Of a stretch of DNA of 64,000 bases, positions 62,994 to 64,000 are shown piece by piece (position 1 is the first letter of the stretch; each line of letters begins with the position of its first letter). Where the stretch lies: the NCBI GenBank assembly GCA_016706225.1, contig JADJKB010000024.1:535096-599095 (forward strand), read 5' to 3'. The DNA is from Myxococcales bacterium. Lineage in GTDB: Bacteria; Myxococcota_A; Polyangia; Polyangiales; Polyangiaceae. The notes under the pieces were generated by a model. That model did no database searches, was not told where the DNA came from, and saw only the letters and a program-made list of their open reading frames with translations. The position numbers and the translations under genes were made by a program.

Positions 62994-64000
62994 ATGCCAC
63001 GTCGTCGTCTCCGTGCACTTGGCCTGTTGCTCCGCTGGCTCGGTCCCTGGGCGCCCGGTCAAGCGCTGCCGCCGGGGTGTTCGGCGCGAGACCTGGCGGC
63101 TCCGCTCCGGTGATTTGCCCGGACGACGCGCGCGCGAGCTCGGCACCCGCCCGCGACCCGGAGCGCCGACGCGGCTCGAGGTCCGGGTGTTCGAGCCGCC
63201 GGGGGAACCACTCGGTAGTTACCTGGTGGCCCCGGGCCTGCACTTCGACGGCCCCGACGATCCCGCCTCGAGCGCTTCTGTCGCATCCTCGCGCACGCTG
63301 GGTTTCGGGTCGTAGCACCATCCTGCCCACCTACGCCGAGCTCGTGGCGCATCCGAGCGCCATCGATGATCTGGAGCTCGTGCTCATGGAGCTCGTGCGG
63401 CGCTCGCGCCCCGGTGAGAAGGTCACCCTCTTCAGCATCTCGTTTGGCTCGTGGCCGGCGCTCGAGGTCGCGGCGCGCGCTCAGAGCACGTTGATGCGGT
63501 GGTCACCTCTCGGGGCTACGCCGATTTCGCCGCCACGGTGCGGTTCTGTGTCGACGGAGTCATGCGACGTCCGGACGGGGATCGGGTCTTGACCAGGGAT
63601 CCACTCAACCAGCCGGCGTTGTTCCTCAACCTGCTGCCTTGGCTCGAGGTGCCGGAGGCGGTGCATGGGGTGCTCGCCGAAGCCTGGCGTGAGATGACCT
63701 ATCGAACCTGGGGCCTCATGGAGCTCAAGGCAGAGGACGACTCGCGCCGTTCGCGGCGGCCATCGTCGAGCGGGTGCCAGCGGCGCAGCGGAGACTTGTT
63801 CTTGCTCGGCTGTGGGTGCGATCCGGCGGTGCGCTGCTCGTGGAGCAAGCCCTCGAGGCGGGCCGGGCGCAACATCGACTTCGCCAATCGAGCACGGCGC
63901 TCACGCGCCTGCGCTCGCCTGTCGTCGTGTGCCACGGCCGCGACGACGACGTGATCCCTGAACGAAGCCGAGAAACTGCACGCGGCGTTACGCGGGCGCG
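62994..64000 (+). pseudogene. Alpha/beta hydrolase, frameshifted and cut by window edge
   Basis: A possible ATG is at 62994 (MPRRRLRALGLLLRWLG). Pieces in different frames: RLEVRVFEPPGEPLGSYLVAPGLHFDGPDDP (strand and oxyanion region), PTYAELVAHPSAIDDLELVLMELV, GEKVTLFSISFGSWPALEVAAR with nucleophile-elbow Ser (S-I-S-F-G), DAVVTSRGYADFAATVRFC, NLLPWLEVPEAVHGVLAEAW, and VVVCHGRDDDVIP just before the edge, which has the catalytic Asp loop. The catalytic His would lie beyond the window. At least four shifts. Probably an intact hydrolase in truth. Substrate unknown. Confidence 0.7.

Noticed and set aside
54600..64000. Programmed frameshifting or widespread pseudogene decay
   Set aside because: No slippery site with a downstream structure recurs, many unrelated genes are affected, and motifs are conserved on both sides of each shift.

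Overview
The window is GC-rich bacterial chromosome. The gene content points to Myxococcota, most likely a Polyangia-type lineage. The indicators are several eukaryote-like Ser/Thr kinases, secreted lipoproteins with long Gly/Thr/Ser linkers, a MYXO-CTERM-like C-terminal tag, an AgmX/PglI-type protein, a DUF1592/DUF1552 pair and OmpA proteins with thrombospondin type-3 repeats. No rRNA, tRNA, CRISPR array, prophage, insertion sequence or integrase was found.

Layout. 1-4.2 kb: the rpmH-rnpA-yidD-yidC-jag ribosome and membrane-insertion operon on the minus strand, a partial outer-membrane gene beyond jag, and rpmG (L33) divergent on the plus strand. 4.2-9 kb: cell-envelope genes (OmpA/TSP3 protein, CAP-domain lipoprotein, MCE/MlaD protein). 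9.1-12.2 kb: translationally coupled DUF1592 and DUF1552 genes. 12.3-17.2 kb: two Ser/Thr kinases flanking an ECF sigma factor whose 3' part is replaced by a poly-G tract of about 115 bp. 17.3-25.8 kb: a multihaem cytochrome fused to a phosphoesterase-like domain, a MATE transporter overlapping an RNase HII-like gene, a MoaD/SRPBCC/beta-barrel cluster, TerB, and an FG-GAP lipoprotein. 25.8-37.9 kb: surface lipoproteins, a VanW-domain protein with its partner lipoprotein, and a pectate-lyase-fold protein. 38-46.6 kb: a Bat aerotolerance-type operon (DUF4381, BatA, BatB/C, BatD, BatE, each overlapping by 4 nt) plus DUF58, split by an opposite-strand SMI1/KNR4-like gene. 46.6-55.3 kb: nitronate monooxygenase, two hybrid histidine kinases, an AgmX-type lipoprotein, an Ig-like protein, and a nucleotide-transporter-like protein with HEAT repeats. 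55.3-64 kb: LON-domain protein, histone H1-like protein, zinc-ribbon membrane protein, beta-propeller protein, MoxR ATPase, lipoproteins and an alpha/beta hydrolase that runs off the end.

Data quality matters here. Genes from about 4 to 54.6 kb are intact apart from the poly-G tract. From 54.6 kb to the end almost every gene must be pieced together across frames, with shifts that look like lost single bases in G/C runs. I read this as consensus error near a contig end, not gene decay. Such genes are listed as pseudogene with the intact product described.

I found no unmistakable new defence or biosynthetic system. The loci I would look at first are the degenerate RNase HII-like/MATE pair, the MoaD-without-MoaE operon, the phosphoesterase-cytochrome fusion, and the transporter-HEAT fusion.
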